Below, in pieces: positions 61,728 to 64,000 of a stretch of 64,000 bases of DNA. Origin of the DNA: DTU052 sp050951725 (GTDB lineage Bacteria > Bacillota > Syntrophomonadia > Syntrophomonadales > DTU052); NCBI GenBank assembly GCA_050951725.1, contig JBMNJO010000012.1:248001-312000 (forward strand). The letters run 5' to 3'. The notes under the pieces are model-generated. The model was given only the letters and a program-made list of their open reading frames with translations. It did no database searches and was not told the origin of the DNA. Within the stretch, counting starts at the first letter, position 1, and the number at the start of each line of letters is the position of its first letter. The translations under genes and the position numbers were made by a program.

Positions 61728-62010
61728 ACTTATCGAACAGCAGCTTCTAAATCTCCTGTCATCATTGGACGAATCCACACTTTATCCTTAACACGCCAAG
61801 TGCCAATCGAGTGTTTAATTGCAGCAAGATGGATAACCTGGTACCTGGTCAGAGTGCATTGCTATTTGCCGGTAATATGCTTCCTCACTCCTCCACGAGC
61901 ATCCGTCGCTGGTTTGCCTGGTACATAATGGTTAGTTATAATTCTTAGTAGTACATTCAAATACTTCTTAAATAGCCATGATATGTTTCACGTCAAGTGA
62001 GGTGATACTC

Positions 62011-63084
62011 GTGGTGCATGTTGTGATTCTGGCCGGTGGTGCGGGTGAACGGTTCTGGCCGCTGTCACGGCAGGAGAAACCCAAGCAGTTCTTACCCCTG
62101 TTTGGGGAACTGACCATGCTGCAGCAGACGGTGGCCAGGGTAACTGGTTTGGTTGAACCGGGATTCATCTATGTAGTAACTGGAGAGCAGTACCGTGAAC
62201 AGGTAATGTTACAGCTTCCACAAATTCCTCATGAGAATATTATCTGCGAACCCTTCGGCAGGGATACCGCACCTGCCATAGGCCTGGCGGCAGAATTTAT
62301 TTATCGCCGGGATAGAGAGGGGACCATGGTTGTCCTGCCTGCTGATCATTGCATAAACGACATTGAGAAGTTTCATAAATGTCTTAAGGGGGCCATTGAT
62401 GTTGCTGCTGGTGGAGAATGGGTGGTCACCATCGGGATTCAGCCATCCGAACCGGCGACCGGTTTTGGATACATCCGTATTGGGGACACCAGGTTTGAGA
62501 ACCCGGAGACTTTAATCTGCCATGCTGTTGAATTCCGGGAGAAACCGGCCCTGGAGCAGGCGCAGAGGTACCTGGAGGAGGGCAATTATCTTTGGAATAG
62601 CGGTATGTTCATTTGGAGGGTGGATCTCGTTAAGCAGCTTATGCAGCAGTTCCTGCCTGATGTTGCCAGCGGGTTGGAGGTTATCGGCCGTAGTCTGGGT
62701 ACCCCCAATCAGGCACAGGTGCTGCGGAGTGAGTACCAGAGGTTCCCACGGATATCTGTAGATTATGGGATTATGGAAAAGTGCCGTCAGGTGCTGGTGA
62801 TACCCGCTGATTTCGATTGGGACGATGTCGGCAGCTGGACCTCGTGGGAAAAGCATCATGCGGCTGACGAGAACTGTAATGTTCACCAGGGCAGAGGAGT
62901 ACTTCTTGATACCTGCAACTGTATGGTTTATTCGCCTAAGCGGGTAGTGGCAACTGTGGGGGTGAAGGACCTCCTGATCATTGATAGTGCTGACGGCCTG
63001 TTGATTTGCCACCGGGATCGGGTTCAGGATGTTAAAGAGGTAGTAGAGGCCTTGCGAGAGACTGGTTACGAAGATGTCGTATGA
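62011..63084 (+). CDS. manC: Mannose-1-phosphate guanylyltransferase
   Basis: A 357-residue nucleotidyltransferase forming GDP-mannose from mannose-1-phosphate and GTP. The signature Gly-Gly-Ala-Gly-Glu-Arg-Phe-Trp-Pro-Leu-Ser-Arg is at about residues 9-20, followed by Lys-Pro-Lys-Gln-Phe, with Asn-Ser-Gly-Met-Phe near 194. I start at GTG 62011 because GTGAGGTGA stands six to seven bases upstream; a start at 61978 has no such site. It is the short, single-domain form without the phosphomannose isomerase extension; the next gene can supply that activity. Confidence 0.92.
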   Translation: MVHVVILAGGAGERFWPLSRQEKPKQFLPLFGELTMLQQTVARVTGLVEPGFIYVVTGEQYREQVMLQLPQIPHENIICEPFGRDTAPAIGLAAEFIYRRDREGTMVVLPADHCINDIEKFHKCLKGAIDVAAGGEWVVTIGIQPSEPATGFGYIRIGDTRFENPETLICHAVEFREKPALEQAQRYLEEGNYLWNSGMFIWRVDLVKQLMQQFLPDVASGLEVIGRSLGTPNQAQVLRSEYQRFPRISVDYGIMEKCRQVLVIPADFDWDDVGSWTSWEKHHAADENCNVHQGRGVLLDTCNCMVYSPKRVVATVGVKDLLIIDSADGLLICHRDRVQDVKEVVEALRETGYEDVV

Positions 63085-63111
63085 TGAGGAAGCAAAAGGG
63101 GATGATTGAGA

Positions 63112-64000
63112 GTGGTTAAGGGTATATTAACGGACGGTGTTAAACAGATGCTTGACTATATCCAGGGACTGCCGGAACAGCTGGATTACTGTCTGCAACA
63201 GGAATATCAGGTTCCAGTGACTGGAAACAAACGGATATCCAATGTGGTTATTGCTGGGATGGGTGGGTCAGCTATCGGAGGGGATCTACTCCGTTGCTGC
63301 ATTAATTCCAGGGTGTCAGTTCCGGTGGTGGTCAGCCGTGATTACCGCCTGCCGGGATTCGTCGGTCCGGATTCCCTGGTCCTGACCGCCAGTTACTCCG
63401 GCAATACCGAGGAGACTCTCAGTGCTTTTAAGGACGCCCAGGCCAGAGGGGCACAGACAATTGCCATTAGCACCGGGGGTGAGTTGAGAGTTCAGGCTGA
63501 AAAGTCAGGGGTGCCATTAGTTAATATTCCAGCCGGCCTGCCGCCCCGTGCGGCTCTGGGTTATCTTTTTACGCCGCTGGCCTTGCTGGTAGAGCAGATC
63601 GGGCTGGTTACCGGCTTGAGGTCCCAGCTGCAGGAAACGGCTACGGTGCTGAAGCAGATCAGGAATGAGCTTTATTCCGAATCTCCGAATGAATCAAATC
63701 CCGCCTTTAATCTGGCTCAGGAATTAAATGAATGCATTCCGGTTATCTGGGCTGTTGGACCTGGTCTGGAGGTAGCGGCTATGCGCTGGAAAGGGCAGAT
63801 AAATGAGAATGCCAAGGCCCCAGCGTATTACAACTGTTTCCCCGAACTAAATCATAATGAATTTACTGGCCTGGAGACGCCCGCGGGTTTAACCAAGAAG
63901 ATTGCGATTGTTATTCTGCAAGACGGGGAGGAAAACTCCCAGACCGCCCGCAGGGTAGAGATAACCCGTGACATCCTGGGCAATAAGGTTAAAGGTTTTT
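63112..64000 (+). CDS. Bifunctional phosphoglucose/phosphomannose isomerase, 3'-truncated
   Basis: The frame starts with GTG at 63112 behind GGGGATGATT and stays open to the window edge, so the C-terminus is missing. The visible 296 residues hold two SIS-fold parts, with Gly-Met-Gly-Gly-Ser-Ala-Ile-Gly-Gly-Asp near residue 50 and Ser-Tyr-Ser-Gly-Asn-Thr-Glu-Glu-Thr near 98. Archaeal and clostridial proteins of this type isomerise both glucose-6- and mannose-6-phosphate. It lies 27 bases after manC and could feed it toward GDP-mannose. Confidence 0.9.
   Translation, partial: MVKGILTDGVKQMLDYIQGLPEQLDYCLQQEYQVPVTGNKRISNVVIAGMGGSAIGGDLLRCCINSRVSVPVVVSRDYRLPGFVGPDSLVLTASYSGNTEETLSAFKDAQARGAQTIAISTGGELRVQAEKSGVPLVNIPAGLPPRAALGYLFTPLALLVEQIGLVTGLRSQLQETATVLKQIRNELYSESPNESNPAFNLAQELNECIPVIWAVGPGLEVAAMRWKGQINENAKAPAYYNCFPELNHNEFTGLETPAGLTKKIAIVILQDGEENSQTARRVEITRDILGNKVKGF

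Overview
The window looks like the chromosome of an anaerobic, probably spore-forming member of the Clostridia, with Syntrophomonas-like relatives the best guess from gene content. Evidence: the left part keeps the order of the Bacillus yqf block (HD hydrolase pgpH/yqfF, ybeY, dgkA, cdd, era, recO, glyQ, glyS, HTH-CBS regulator, PPDK regulator, then dnaG, sigA, and further right trmK and nif3). There are also strong AGGAGG-type ribosome binding sites, frequent TTG/GTG starts, a T-box leader, FdhD/MobB, a two-gene SUF-type Fe-S system, an ASKHA/[2Fe-2S] reductive-activase-like protein and a YtpB-like terpene synthase. No rRNA is present, so placement below class is inference.

Layout. 1-5.2 kb: housekeeping operon from HD hydrolase to recO. 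5.3-8.6 kb: glycine T-box and glyQS. 8.7-12.8 kb: pyruvate phosphate dikinase with its regulators. 13-17 kb: small enzymes, a secreted LysM protein and a FapA-type DUF342 protein. 17.2-21.8 kb: flavodoxin-like reductase, dgt, dnaG, rpoD. 21.9-22.3 kb: four tRNAs. 22.5-24.9 kb: amino-acid ABC transporter on the minus strand. 25.1-27.3 kb: an internal fragment of a transposon. 27.6-29.3 kb: acyl-CoA synthetase. 29.5-31.0 kb: small minus-strand genes and a candidate structured RNA. 31.4-35.0 kb: trmK, nif3, HU, RNase P RNA and a small membrane protein. 35.1-36.8 kb: a group II intron remnant split by an IS1182-type element. 36.8-39.9 kb: fdhD, mobB and the ASKHA Fe-S protein. 40-46.4 kb: a rearranged block with a duplicated DUF1015 3' end, a truncated IS and a complete three-gene transposon. 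46.6-48.8 kb: PHP hydrolase, cation exchanger, YlbF-like protein. 48.8-50.7 kb: a complete second IS. 50.7-52.8 kb: polyprenyl synthase plus YtpB-like synthase. 52.9-58.8 kb: foldase, Mrp ATPase, SdpRI-like pair, SUF pair and a LysR regulator. 59-61 kb: decarboxylase and spermidine synthase. 61.1-61.7 kb: five tRNAs. 62-64 kb: sugar nucleotide genes running off the window.

No defence island, CRISPR array or prophage was seen. The most unusual material is (i) a roughly 200-nt structured RNA candidate on the minus strand at 30.84-31.04 kb with its own terminator, (ii) the mobile-element mosaic, including a 2-kb transposon segment present twice with constant offset but lacking both ends in one copy, and (iii) several sparse versions of known systems (two-gene SUF, FdhD without the expected cysteine, SdpRI without a toxin, terpene synthase without HepS). 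All calls come from reading the sequence; no database search was run.
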